Shown here: piece after piece, positions 1-14,100 of the stretch | Position numbering within the stretch: position 1 is the first letter of the stretch | Layout: each line of letters begins with the position of its first letter | Assembly: GCA_003864495.1 (NCBI GenBank) | Contig: PEDN01001359.1 | Coordinates: 248,001 to 312,000 of the forward strand | Source of the DNA: Nemopilema nomurai | Taxonomy: Eukaryota > Cnidaria > Scyphozoa > Rhizostomeae > Rhizostomatidae | DNA: 64,000 nucleotides | Reading direction: 5' to 3' | Notes under the pieces: model-generated | Database searches by the model: none | Seen by the model: the letters and a program-made list of their open reading frames with translations, nothing else | Told to the model about the DNA's origin: nothing | Position numbers and translations under genes: made by a program

Positions 1-295
1 GTTTTTCCACAATTATCTGCAATTAAACGCACAAATTTCTTCACAGTTCCAAAACTTGAAATCTTGTGGGCGAACTGAGCATCAACCAAGTGTTCATATG
101 AAGAATTGAACGATATAATGGTGTATATTTCCTTTCGAGATTCCAGTCCAGTGGAGTAAAGTTGTTCACGTTGAGTAGTTAAAAGGGCGGATCTTATGCA
201 TAATGGCCGACAACATTCTGAATGGCGTATGATGTAATCAAAATATTTATATTCCACCAGAAGTATAAAGAGTTTAAAAGAGTTTATGGATTTCA

Positions 296-457
296 CAGGC
301 ACCGCGGAGCAAGGGGGCTGAGGGGGCTATAGCCCTATCAAGTTTTGCAAAGAGTGCAAAATATTAACTAATATACTACCGATAAAGCCTCTTTTTTAAT
401 GGTTTTAGCCCCCCACTTTTTTAGACCCCCACTTTTCTCAACGCTCCGCGGTGCCTG
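296..457. mobile_element. MITE family A, copy 1
   Basis: The ends are perfect inverted repeats, CAGGCACCGCGGAGC at 296-310 and its complement at 443-457. The flanks TTTCA (291-295) and CTTCA (458-462) look like a 5-bp target-site duplication with one mismatch. The interior is rich in GGGGGCT/AGCCCCC and has no coding capacity. Copies at 17629 and 35271 share ends and interior; this copy is inverted relative to them. Confidence 0.85.
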
Positions 458-2045
458 CTTCATGTCAAAAAGTTTGAAGCATTTTAAAAGAATTCAAGTA
501 TAGATTACGTTGATAGATTTCGAAGCGAATGGAGCAAAAATTGATTGCAAAAAATTTAAAAATTGATGTTCGCCTTCGTCATTAGAAACTTCCAATGCTT
601 TTCGGATCGTTTCGCATTGAATCAAATTTCATGAAACCTTGTTATCCAATGGTTCCAAGGAAGTCTACAAAGTATAATGGAATAAATTTGTCTTCTGTGA
701 TTTCTAAGGTACAGTAATTCATATTTGTTCTTCTTCTAAGGAATCTTTAATTTCCTGCACTTATGAGCAAGTTATCATTCTGCAAGAACTTCATGTCAAA
801 TTGCTAGCAGCATCTTTTAGAAATGCCATCGAGAAAATGAATCAAAATTTTTTGTGTGATACTAAGATGCGATAGTGCGTATTTTCTTCCATTTTAAGAA
901 GTCGTTCATTTCATGTACTTGTAACGCGAACAATACGAAAATTATAGATTAAATCGCAAAATAGCCAAAATCACCTTCAAGATAAGACATCGGGAAATGA
1001 AATTACCATAACTTACTTACACATGATGCGCTGGATGTTGCACTGACTGATGCAAAAGCAGTTTACAATCTTAAATAAATCTATCTGTGAATATTGCAGC
1101 TGCCCATAATCTTCAAAACACAAGAAGTTATGTATAACTTTCAATTAGCAGATCTCTGTTATATTCTAAATGTCAAACATGTCAATTAGGAGAAGCTGAT
1201 AAAACAAGGAAAGTTCCCATTAACTGTTACGCCAATACAAACAAAGGAGGGACTAAACGAAAAACTTCCTCTTTTAACTCCAAGGGTCATTTAACGAGTG
1301 GGAGTCGAATTGGGATTGGCGAAGGTTTCTAATTTTAACAGCTGATAAAAGACGTCTATTGTTTAAAGAAATGGATCTAGCTGGAAGATTATCTGGTCAA
1401 AAGTGAGCCAATCCAATAAGGAATGAGAGAAAAATATTATGAAAAAAAGACAAACAAATTGGAAAATAAATCAGAAGAAGAATTGATTGAAGGCGCCACA
1501 GTGCCCAAAAATAGTTAGTGGAAGACAGCTAAAACTAATCAATTTGCAAACGAAAAAAACATTTATGATCTTGTTAGGACAATAAAGACTTAGAATTTAA
1601 ATAAATTAACATTAACCAGTTTTACCATAAGTTAACCGGCCTCTATATACAGTTCATGGCTCTAATTGAGTCAATACTAAAAAAGGGCATTTAAAAATCA
1701 AAACTTGTGGTGGTTTCTATACAGTTGTTTAGAAATTTATGAAGAAAAAACACGCTAGAGTTGTACGATGATTTCCTTGAATGGTGAAATATGGAGGCAC
1801 TAAACAAAAATAAAGAGTTGCCCTATGAAAGCTGATTTTTGCGATAGGCCCTCGGATTTTAATCCAAGTAGATTATAATTCTTTTTGTTATATTTATATG
1901 CAAAATCTACATACACATACCGATGAATCTAATTAGTTTATTTCAATTTAAAAAGCGTTACTAATAATAATAAATAAATGCAAGGTTTGAATATATGCTG
2001 AGGAGTTTGCTGTTGTTGTTGTTGTCATTGTCGCCATATTTGCCA

Positions 2046-2058
2046 GTCGCTTGGAAAC
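2046..2058 (+). promoter_or_regulatory. Possible RFX X-box before WDR19
   Basis: GTCGCT-T-GGAAAC lies 107 bp before the WDR19 ATG and matches the RFX X-box consensus (GTNRCC-N-RGYAAC) at 10 of 12 positions. RFX factors drive many intraflagellar transport genes in other animals, so the position is suggestive, but a match this loose can arise by chance. Confidence 0.2.
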
Positions 2059-2164
2059 TGGAGCTGGAGAATTGTTTGCAGTCGAAAATCATCGTTTTTC
2101 CTGATATCCAGAAGTATTTATGTAAGAAAATACCGTGATCTGGCCGAGATAGGGATATTTAGAT

Positions 2165-5100
2165 ATGAAGAGAGTGTTTACAGTGCCGGAGCGAGTCCAC
2201 GGAGGTGGACTTGTGAAGTTTTGTTGGCAGCAAAGCCAAGGAAATTATCTCGCAGCAACTGGTAGGCCTGTTTTTGTGTTATCTTCGTTAGCTCTAACTT
2301 AACGGTTGTTTAACTCGATTTATATGTCTTGAGTGCGTTGATTGCCATTGATACTTGAATAATTTAGAGCGCAAATTATCAAATTATGTAGTGAAATTGA
2401 TGATATCGGAGAAGTCGATGAAGAATTGTTGCCAATCCAAAAATGTCAAGACATGAACAGTTCCTTATTATTTTTGTGACTTTAAAATTAATCCACACCC
2501 AAATTTTTAAATGATTTGTTCAATTATTACTCAGGTTGCAAGTAAAACACTCTATTAATCCATTTAAAATTAATCCACACCCAAATTTTTAAATGATTTG
2601 TTCAATTATTACTCAGGTTGCAAGTAAAACATTTTATTTTGTAAAATTAACTCAGAAAAAAGTCAAATACAAATGAGAAATAAGCAGATGGTTTTGGAGG
2701 GAGATTATTGGAGCAAGAAAATTGTAATGCTTTATTTCAAAGGGATCGAAACTCATCACTCAATATTTAACACCGTTAAATCATAAGGTTTATTGAAAAA
2801 AGGAATTGCATTTCATCCTGCTGTGTTGACTGTAATGACTGGTTGTTTTCAATTCAGATTATCAACGCATTGAAATTGCTGCTTCTGTATAGAATGTTAA
2901 AATGTTTAAAGACAATCCTGAGTTTTTGAAAGCATCTTTATGTCAATAAAAAAGGGTTAAAAACTCAAACATTTGTTACCTTCTATTGTGCCATCCCAAG
3001 CAAGGTCATCTAGTCTCTACTCTGGGCTATGCTTACAGTTATCAAACCTATACAAAAGTAGATAGAATCTTTGTAAAGGTAGCTTTGTACCAACTAATAC
3101 AAAACCCATATGTCTCAAATGTGGAATCCTATCTTGGTCCTTATCAAGGTTTACTCAATTATTTGTTAAGAAACTGAAAGAATTAAAGATGGTTCAAAAC
3201 ATTTTTAATACATTTGTACCCTTCACATACCCCAATCAAATTTGACACAAATGAAGCTGAACTGTGATAAAGCAACAATATTTTTATATAGAATTTTTAT
3301 GATCAATCAAATCATTTTAGGTAACAATCGAATGGTGACAATATATGATAGACATGGGGAACTGCGTGACGAAATTATGCTTGCCGGACTGTGCACCGGA
3401 ATGGCTTGGGACAAAGACGGAGACACCCTTGCCATCATAAATGACAAAAGTGGTAAGCATTCTACCAAAACACATGCTCTAATCTTTTTGTTACATTGCT
3501 TTGTGGAGTTTTACTCAACAATTTGAGTCAATACTTTGGAACGATCTGCTCCAAATCTTTTGTTTAATATTACAGTTTTAATTAAACATTTGATCCACTG
3601 TTTGAGATCTGGGAAGTATCTGCTCTCAATCTTTATTTCCCACTGGATTTGTCCTTTGGTGAAAACACACAACAATTACCAAGACTTTCATTGGTGAAAA
3701 TAGATTGATAAATGAATTGATGAAAATTGACTAATTGATCAGTGATTAATGTCTAACAGTAGAAGATGCTTGTGGTGGTAATTAGGGGACATTTTAAAGA
3801 TTTGAGAAATAATTTCCTTCCCATTTGCCTCCTATCAAATGTCTAACAATCATAAGGTGGTTTATAACAAATTCTTAAAATCTCCAGGATGTGAAGAAAT
3901 GATAAAGGGTAATTAATTTTCAGGATTGCAATGGATGATGATGATGATTTTAAGCAAAAATCTAATCTAGGGAAGCCAAGTTTTTCTATGTGTATATAGC
4001 TTTAGAGGACATGGAAGGGTATTGGAACAGGTTAAATGGTCATTTTTTATGATACCGTAGAATATATTGAAGAGTGAATATTTTTTGTAGGTGCAATTTC
4101 TCTTTGGGATGCAAATACCCAGAAAACAACTCAACTAGAGAGTGGGTTGCGAGATACCTTGACATTTCTAGTATGGGCCAAAACATCCCAAGCATTGGCT
4201 GTTGGGACAGCAAAGGGGAACCTTCTGTTTTACAATCACCAAACATCAAGGAAAATCCCAATATTAGGGAAGCATACAAAGAAGATTAGTTGTGGAGCAT
4301 GGAACTCAGAAAATCTGCTGGCATTGGGCTCTGAAGACAAGACTATCTCCATAAGTAATATGGACGGTGACACTATTAAACAGTCAAACACTAGGTTTGT
4401 AAGGGTTTTCTAAATTACTTCAGCTTATTTCTTCTTCCTTTTATTTTGCTTCTCTGCATTTTCTCATCATCTGCTTGTTCCTCATCTCCTTGCATTTTCT
4501 TTTGTTCTTCATTCTTGATTTCTTCACCTTTTCTCCCTCATCTTTTGGTTCTTCACCTTTATGTTCCCAATTTTTCTTTTTCATCTTCTTGTTCCTCAGT
4601 TTTTTCTTCTTAAAATTCTTGTTCTTCATTATTTCCTTTTGCATCTTGCTGATATTTATCTTTTCCATCTTTATCTCTACTTCTTTTCTTCACATTTTCT
4701 CCTTCACCTTTTCTTCTTCATCTTTTGCTTATTTTTATTTTTACATCATTATTATGTTTTTGCATTTTTGCTTCTTTTACCTCCTGTTATTTGTAGATCT
4801 CCTTTCTTTCATTACCCTAGGTTATTTCCCACTCATTATTTTGCATCGTTTGTTATGCAAATGCTTGCACAATGCACTTTACAATCTTCTGGTCCCCTTT
4901 ACCCTTATAGTTTTTTCTTTCATCATCCTCCACTTTTACCTTAGTTTTTCCCTCCATATAGCTTCCTTACAGGTCCAAACTTATAGCTTTAATCAAAATA
5001 TTGTCAAAGTATTTTGATTTCTCTCCTCAGATATGAACCATCAGATATCCAGTTTTCTAACATGAAAATGGATGAGCGTTCAGCATTAGGAGAGACAACA

Positions 5101-8100
5101 GTGAGCCTTGTAGTGGGAAAGAAAACTCTATACCTGTACAATGTCAACGAGCCAGACAACCCAATTGAGTTAGCATTTCAGCCAAGGTAATCAGTTGTGC
5201 TTCATTGACCTTTTCTTGGTAAAGCTTAGAGTTAATTTGTTAGGTTTTTAGATATGTAACATTTAGTGAGAGTCAAAATGTAACGTTTTTGCTGTATCCT
5301 CTTGTTTTTTTTCTTTGTTGGTTTTTCTTTCCTTGAAAATTAAATTTAATTTTAAATACCCAGTTGTGTTTTGTATTATTTAGAGTTTTGCGAAAAATTG
5401 TAAATAATAGGTGCTTCAAATTGGATTATGAATCATCAATTGATCATGTGTTCTTAGAATGATGATCAATCAATAGATCGATCGATCAATGAATCAATCA
5501 ATCATTCTTAGTTTGTATGCTTAGGTGGCAATACTATCATCATTTGATTTTGGGTGCTTTCACTAACTGATTAATTGATCTTGTGATTGGTTTACGTGAT
5601 TCATTCTAGCTGATTACTTCTGTTCTTAACTGATTTACTCAGTTGATCACACCAATCAACCCACTAAAATTGTTTAACTAGATCCTATAGCAAAGATTGA
5701 TTAAAAAATGCCTTTTTGATTGTATGATTAGGTATGGATCAATCAATGCATACAAGTGGTTTGGAGATGGCTACATCATGATTGGATTCTCCAATGGCTA
5801 CCTTGTCGTCATATCAACGCACCTCAAAGAGATTGGCCAGGAGCTTTTCCAAACACGTGACTACAAAGATTCCCTAAAGGACATTGGGATATCCCTGTCG
5901 TTCAAGAAGGCTGCCTCCTGCGGTGACAATTCCATTAAAATCCATGACATCACAGACATGAAGGAGATCTACGCAATCATAACGATTGATGACGCTGGGG
6001 GGGAACTTGATCGCATGGAATGGACGGAAGATGGACAGCTCTTGGCTGTCAGTACAGAAAAAGGTCTCAATATGTCCTAGTGTTATAACCTTATCTGCTC
6101 TCTGGGTGATCTTTGCAGTCTTCCTTAACAGTCCTAGTCTTTGTTACAAAATGAAATTAATATTTGAATGAATAATGTAATAAATAAACATGTGTTAGAT
6201 AAGTATAGGTTTTTCTTTAACCTTTTTGCAGTACAATTTATTAATGAACACAAAATTACAACCTTTTGAAGCCTCCAAGGGTTGAACATGAAAACTGCTT
6301 ACGGGTGCTTCCAGAATATTTGCTTTTTGCAATTTTTAAAGGCAACTCATATCTTTATCTTAATTTATTCATTTTTGATAATATTCTTTGATGTTTTTAA
6401 ACTATTCAATTTGGCCACAAAAACGCAATACCTAGTAAATTCTTTGTGAAGTTCTTTTCAACTCACTTTTATGTCTTTTTTTATGTCAACTCACTTTTGG
6501 TTACTGGCTTTTTGGGCAAAGGATTCTCAGAGATCCTGTGTGTTGTATGAAAAATTATACTTAGGTAACTCGGTATCTTTAATGTGTTTAAGAACCATAA
6601 TTAGAAATAGACATACACGATCAAAAATTTTCTTAGAATTTTCTCTCCCCTTCGGTAGCCTCAGTAAGAATAACTCACTTTTAATTTCCTCCTTGCAAAT
6701 AAACGGCGTTTAAGAGCGTTGATGAAGTCTTTGAAATGGATGAACGTTTCTTGTCAGCCAGTCAATGCCCCCTGTTGCTCTCACTGTGTTCACTGCATTG
6801 GTGGCCTGAGTGAGTGTTTTATCCACCGTCTTTTGCCGCTAGATTATGCCCTGTTTTTTTACGTTCGCTTTGCTTGTCATCATTCTCCAGGCGCAGTGCA
6901 TGTGTACCTCACCAAACTTCCAATTCTCGGTGATGCATCTGCCACCAAGATTGCGTATTTGACCTCCTTGAGGGAAGTGACAATCATCGATGAAGTGAAC
7001 CAGGAGAGGCAGATGAAAGTACCAACCCATATTGAGCCAAGTTTCATGGCAGTTGGACCGTACCACCTGGCTGTCGGCATGAACAATCGCGCTTGGTTCT
7101 GCACTTTTACTGATCAAGGCCCTTCGCCGTTCAAAGACAGAGAATACCTTGGAACACTCTCTCAAATCCATGTAAACATATTTCTTTGTAGCATTTTTCC
7201 ATTCAAAGTTACTTTTTACTCCACTTGCCATTGACCGTCTATAAGGCATTGAGCCATGATAAATGGAAAGCGTATACCCAAATTGCAAAAATTGCTTAGT
7301 CATTATATAGCTCCGTTAATCTGATTGGCTGTCAAGAAAACTGCACACATGACGTTTTAACCTCGCAGTTGATGTCTGATCACATGAAAGCCGATTTATC
7401 ACATGAAAACAGACAACAGCCCATGGAAAACCGCTATTTACCATCACTTAATGCCTTTAATGTTTTAGAGCCAAAGTTTAGACATATAATCTTAATTTCT
7501 TTAATTCACATCTTATGCTATTACTGAGTGGACATATAGTAGCAATTAGACGGTCACAATTTATGGTAGGCATGAAATAGTTCAATAAAATGGCTAGGCA
7601 CTTGGATGGAGAGATCCTTGCTTTAGAGGCGCAACGATGTTTGTGAAGGGAGTACTCTTTGCACTCACTTCTCCTCTGGCCTTAGTGTCCATTAATAGTG
7701 GAGTACTTAACGATATATTTTATGGAAACATAGTAACTCCGATGAATTTAGAATAGATCAAAGGTCAAATATCATAGGTCAATATGTCATAATTCGTATG
7801 CCAGTGAGTCAAAGTATTGGTTTCCTTTCAGGTTAACGAAGAGTACGCGGCAGTGTTGTTTGAGAACAAAGTTCAAGTTCATTTGATTGACAACGAGGAT
7901 GGTGAAACGGACGAAGATAAGGAAACAAAACTCTTTCCCAATGGTGCGTTACCTAGATGTTTTTAGACTCTAAAATATAACGACATTAACTTTTGAATGT
8001 GCAAAGATTTTTCCCGCCAATCGTTTGCATGATGTCATAAGTCATACTTGTGACTTTACGCTACATCTTGTGACGTCATTATGCATCTTACAATCCCTCT

Positions 8101-11100
8101 TCATTTCAGGTAACGACAAGAGCCTGATATACTGCTGCGGGTTAACCACAGATTTCCTCGTTTTTGGGACGTCAACGGGTGACATAAAGTTCTTCTTCCT
8201 GGAAGACTGGCAGTTTGTTATCGAGTATCGTCACACAGTTGCAGTCCGCAAAATATTCCCCGGACCAGTCGGAACCAAAGCGGTATTCATAGATGACAAA
8301 GGAGACGGTTTCGTGTTTATCCCAATGAACGATATGGTATTTGAAATTTCAAATTTCCCGCCAACGATTCGTACAGTATTATGGGATAACTGGTTGCTTG
8401 AGAAAGGCGTTTTCTGCGCGTGCGACGAAGAGAAAGTGTACCTTTACGTGTTTTCTAAGGACACGATAACAGGCTCGCAATGCGTGTTAGCAAGCACGAC
8501 TAAAATGCCATTTGGTCACAGCCCATTGATGTTATATAACGGCGAACTCACGTGTCAAACGCAAAGCGGGAAAATAACAAAACTGATGCTGACCTTATAT
8601 GGTGAAAACACGCCGAGCGACCTGGGCCGAGATGAAACTGTGAAGGCCCTTAAGGAGGCGCTTGTCATGAAGAGGTTCAAGGATGCCTGGAGCATTTGCT
8701 CGCTGCTGAATGATAAGGAGGCTTGGAAGGATTTTGCATCCGAGGCTGCTAAGAATCTCGACATTGATCTTGCTATTCAGGTAGGATTTTTGCTCGTTCG
8801 CCCCCCCGGTTCTGCTTGCCAATTCTATTGATAACATATTGCATTTGTGATTTGCACAAGGGTGTACTATTGGCGGTTAGCTAACATGATAGCATGTGGA
8901 AATAAGATATTTCAGGTTGCTGTTCCCGCTTAGCTTTCCTTGCCATGGTGTTAATGTAGCAGATATTGTTTTGAATTTTCATCCTCTCCTCGATCCCCTC
9001 CTTCTAACAATCTGTCTTTTCAATAAATTCAGTTGACAACATCATCATTTTTATCTGCCTTTGCATGACGCAACATCCAAATTTGATACCTTCGGTTTAC
9101 TCTGTGTATCTATAACTTTCCCCAAAAACCGCTAATTAGGACAAGGAGCTCAGATAGTTTGGTACATACAATTATTTCAATCTAATTTCCCAATTTATCA
9201 TACATGGTTCGTTGGTGTATTCCTATGTTACATTTAATTTACCCTTTTACTTGACTCCCATTTTTTTGCCCCTAGTACCCAATCTGCTGCGATTTTTAGA
9301 TTGGTTCTTGGTATGTCTTGCCTCATCCCCCGTATTGATGACTGTAATGTTTTGAATAAATTAAAATATTTTATGTAACAGTACTTAGAGTCAGTTGTAG
9401 AGCACGAGGCTATGGAGCAGAACGTGTAATCTGTGAGCGCACTATTAGGCCCCTTTTTAAAGACATAACAATGACTAATACCCCACCATCCCTTGCAGGT
9501 TTACCGCAAGCTTGGCGACGTTGCCATGGTGCTTTCACTTGAAAAGATCAAAAGCATCGAAGACAAAAACCTATTGGCCGGAAACGTTGCGATGTACTTA
9601 GGAGAGTTTACCATTGCGCAGGAGCTGTTTCTAGCCTCGAGTCACCCGACCGCTGCCCTGGAAATGAGGCGGGACTTGCTGAACTGGGACCAGGTAATCT
9701 TGACTTAATGATAACTCTCGTATGGTTGGCCGAAATGATTACGTCAGTCAACTGGAGACCTGCCAATCATCGCGAGACCTGTCAATCAAACAGCATATTT
9801 TCAGCACACACTGAAATTTTAATACTTTTGCTTTGGAACCCGCATTTCAAAACAGCAGAAAAGTCTTCCTATTGAGAGTTTGATCAATTTCACAAAGTAG
9901 ACTGGGAGTGGGGCAAATTAAAATGTGAAGTTTCCAGATGGACTTGTGTTGTTTCGACCTGGACAAAAGTGCTTAGGATAAAAAATGCAAGCGTGTGACA
10001 AGCTTCGAGGCAATGACAGCATTTGACAAATGTAACTGATTTAATGCTTCTTCCTTTTGACGCAATACCACATGATCCAAGGGAACATGGCATGAGATTT
10101 TGCAGTTCACCCAAATCAAGTAACATGTCCAAAATATCTTGAATTATGCCACAATTTCATAAAGCTTGATTTTGGAAACTACATTTATAATATATTCCCC
10201 CTTAAAAGTTTTACACTCGTTTCATATTCACATTTGACATTGACTTTAATCACAGAATAGGGAAACGCTTGTCTTGTTAGTTGTCAAAAAAATTGTGTAC
10301 GCAAAGGCACTTTGCAGAACTTGAAGAGAGGTTAAATCGGCTCATGTTCCGCGCGTTAAGAAGTAACTCCAACTGTGATTTCTACGAAAGCGAGGCTAAC
10401 CATTTTCATTCTCTGTTTATTTCTTTTGTAGTTTTAGCGTAAAAACGAGTTTAAGCATGTGAGACTGAAGTATTCTGGCATAACAAACCTTCAAAGGATG
10501 CTTACGCGAGTAGCCTGCCTTTCCCTATTCTGTGATTTAGCGTTTTATTTTATTCAAGGAAAAGTTTCTAGCTCTCAGTTCCTTTTACAGGCCTTGGAGC
10601 TATCAAAGACGCTTGCTCCTTCGGAGATCCCCTACATTTCGAAAGAATACGCGCAGCAGCTCGAATTCATGGGGGATTACCCGAGCTCACTGATGCATTA
10701 CGAGAAGGGAATCACCAATACACAGGAGAACAAGGAACATGACGAATTTTGTACCGGAGGCGTGGCGCGAATGGCTATAAGGATGGGTGATATTCGCCGG
10801 GGGGTCAATCTTGCCATGAAATCTACCAACAAGCAGTTGAAAAAGGTAAACGTTTTGTTAGCATTGCAGCCCTTCTTTACCCCCGTTCTACGACAGCAAC
10901 ATGCTTGCTGCAAAATCAAAGACAGTCATTTTTACTCATTGCAGCTTTCTGGCTTCGTAGAGTTTAAAATTGTTCGGAAAAAGCGAAAAAGCATTCTAAG
11001 ATTTCACCGAAGCATTTTGTCTGACACTCTTGAAGAACACTTCAGAAATAGAGAACTATGGAGCCAATGGTGGAAACTAGAGAATCTGCTAATCTTGATG

Positions 11101-14100
11101 AAACCATTTCTAGTGCCGCATATTTGGTAAAGTTTGCCTTATTGAAAAGAAGAAAATGAGAACATTTTTGGTATAACAATTTTTTTTAATTTTCTGAGAA
11201 GTGTCATGCCACTGGCTTTTGAATCTTGAGAACCTAGTAGCACTTTCAACATCCTATGGTCTTCGCGAATCCTTTTGTGTTCAACTTTAATTCACCTTTG
11301 ACCCTTGAGCCTTTAACTTTCCTTCGCCTTTAACTTTCCTTCACCTTTAACCTTCCTTCACCTTTAACCTTCCTTCACCTTCATCCTTCCTTCACCTTTA
11401 ACCTTTGAACTTGCCTCTGCACGTGTTTTATGTATACCGCTGCGTTGTAGGAATGCGCAGCCATTCTAGAAGGCATCAAACAGTATAACGAGGCAGGGGC
11501 ATTATTTGAAGCAGCGAACTCCTGGGACAAGGCGGCGGCTGTTTACATCAAAACAAAACATTGGTCCAAAGCCGGAGAACTGATCAAACACGTGACGTCA
11601 CCAAAGTTGTTGTTGCAGTACGCGAAGGCCAAGGAGACCGACATGAAGTGAGTGTTTAGAAGCATATTGCGTAGAAATAATCTTACGGAATAAAGGAGAC
11701 GCCTTTAGAAAGAGGGAAATGCACCCTCAAAAAGTCTCTTACGATTTTAGAAAGCCTATAGATGTTTTTAGAAAGACCGGAAACTGCAATAGAAGCACCA
11801 ACCATAGTATTGAATTATTTAGGGTCAGATGCCGAACATGCTCTTCTTTTCTACGTGTTAGTAAGTAGAGTTCTTCTTTTGGACTAGTTGTTTCTGTTCT
11901 TCTTTTTCTTAACATACAATTTTACTGTCAGTTTTTTGTCGTAAGTCACAAACTCAATATTTATCATTATTTCTTTTTTATCCTATAATTTCTCATTCTA
12001 TCGTCCACACATTTTTTATTACCCCTTTTCATTATTTTCTTCTGTATTTAGTCTTCCAAAATGAGCTGGCAGACTTTTCTAACTGTTAAACCACTAATCA
12101 GATTTTGTAATCAGGTTTTCCTTTTCTTATAAGTTTTGATCCCGTTGGGCTTCCAATATTTCCCATCTTGAATGCCCTTCTTTTTTTACATGAAATCTGT
12201 TCTCACAAACACATAAATCCCAAAATAAATATTTCCAAGTGACTCCACTCCCAATGACCTTTTCCCTCTGCTTTCAAGGTTCAAGGAGGCTGCATCTGCA
12301 TACGAGGCTGCTAAGGACTACGACAGCGTCATTCGCATCAACCTCGATCACCTGCAGAACCCAGAAGAGGCTGTGCGCATCGTGAACGAGACAAAGTCAG
12401 TGGAAGGCGCAAAGATGGTAGCCAAGTTCTTCCAGAAGATCGGTGACTTTGCATCAGCTATACAGTTCCTGGTGCTTTCACAATGCAACGAAGACGCGTT
12501 CTTGTTGGCTCAGGAACACAATCAAATGGAACAGTATGCGGAGATTATTGGTGATCACGCGACACCAGAAGATTATGGAAGCATAGCTCTCTATTTCGAG
12601 AACAGAAGTCAGCATTTCTTGGCAGGGAAATTTTTCTATTTGTCAGGTGAGCAAAGTGGCCTAGAGTGTAGTTTTGCCTGCCTTTTGTTTTAGTTGGGAA
12701 TTTTTAGGAATAGTTGTGGGATGTTTCGTTTGTGGTCCACCAAGACCGGATTAGGATGTAGCAGACTTTGACTAGAAGCAACTCCCTAATGTTACATTGT
12801 GTCTCCTTTGTTGAGTAGTCTTTAAACTAACCTTTCCTGATCAGTCTAACAGGGTGACATGTCAACCCATTTTGTATTCATTTACAGCTCTACGTGCCTT
12901 GATACTTGCCTTAGTAGGGTGCTCTTATTTTAATATGGTCCACCAAGCGCCGGATTTCTCAATCTGCACTGTTAAACTTTTTTAATGTCATTAGGTAGAC
13001 ATGCTCTTTTATACATGTGAATTTTTACTTTTATGGGATACAATTTTAACTGTTAATATTTTGGGAACTAGCATTAAAGCATAGGGCACAAGACACACAT
13101 TAATAACAGCAATTTTAACTTGTTGAAGTGTATATCCTGTTTAAATATTTGTCATATCATTATTATTACTATTATTATTATAATTATTATTATTACACAA
13201 CAACAACAAATAATTCTCCCACAATCCCTTTCCTCAGAGCAATACACCAAAGCGATGTCACAGTTCGTCAAGTGCTCAGTTAACGAAGAAGGAGAATCAA
13301 TCGACTACGCAATCGAGACCATTGGGAAGGCGCAGGATGAGAACCTCACCCACCAATTGATCGACTATCTCATGGGAGAGATTGATGGCATCCCAAAGGA
13401 TGCCAAATACTTGTTCCGGCTTTACATGGCGCTGAAAAGGTATTAACCAATTCTTTGGTACTCCCAAAAAGTATGGTACAGTTGAACCATAATATTTGCA
13501 TACTTAAAGCACTTTTTGTTCCGACACTTAACAGAGTATGCAAACTTCAAGGAGATAGTGTAAAAAGAACATTGATTAGCCATCAGACATATGCCCTTTC
13601 TCTAACGAGGTTTTCGATCTAAATCCGGCCATTCTTTTTGTCAACTTTTGGACCGACATTGGTATACCCTAAAGAGCTCTAAACGCCAAATGGCCTCGTG
13701 TATGCAGAACTATGTTTCCGTTTTTCGTGCCACCTTGAAGACTTGTTTCATTCCCATAAGTAATATACCTAAACAGATTAATGTCATGATAGCACTAGTT
13801 CCAAACGCCTTTCGTATAGTTGTCAATTTCACACATTTTGGCACCAAATGTCGGCCGATTTTTAAGCAATGGCATTCCGCCAGATTTTCGAAAGAATTTC
13901 GAAAGGCATTTCCAATGCGATGTATGTTCTTTGCGTGGTGCACCTTTTCCGTGCGACATATGTCTTCTCAATGATAACTCGAATCCTTCATCCCATGGTT
14001 CCAAACCTTCACGAAAATACAGAGCCATGATATATTAGCTGAGAAATCATGTCAGATTTGCGTGTAACTTCTAATCCTACATATCTTGCTGTGATATAAT

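Larger units (their letters stand above)
1..2164. other. Upstream flank of WDR19, no gene seen
   Basis: AT-rich DNA with no convincing coding exon. It contains one MITE (296-457) and presumably the WDR19 promoter in the last few hundred bases. No TATA box was recognised just before the WDR19 start. Confidence 0.6.

Noticed and set aside
4475..5017. Open frame of 180 codons, Phe/Leu-rich, with an overlapping one of 127
   Set aside because: It lies in WDR19 intron 3 and follows from the C/T-rich low-complexity tract; no protein-like features.
6839..7303. Minus-strand frame of 154 codons
   Set aside because: It is antisense to WDR19 exon 6, which is plainly the coding strand, and has no known homology.
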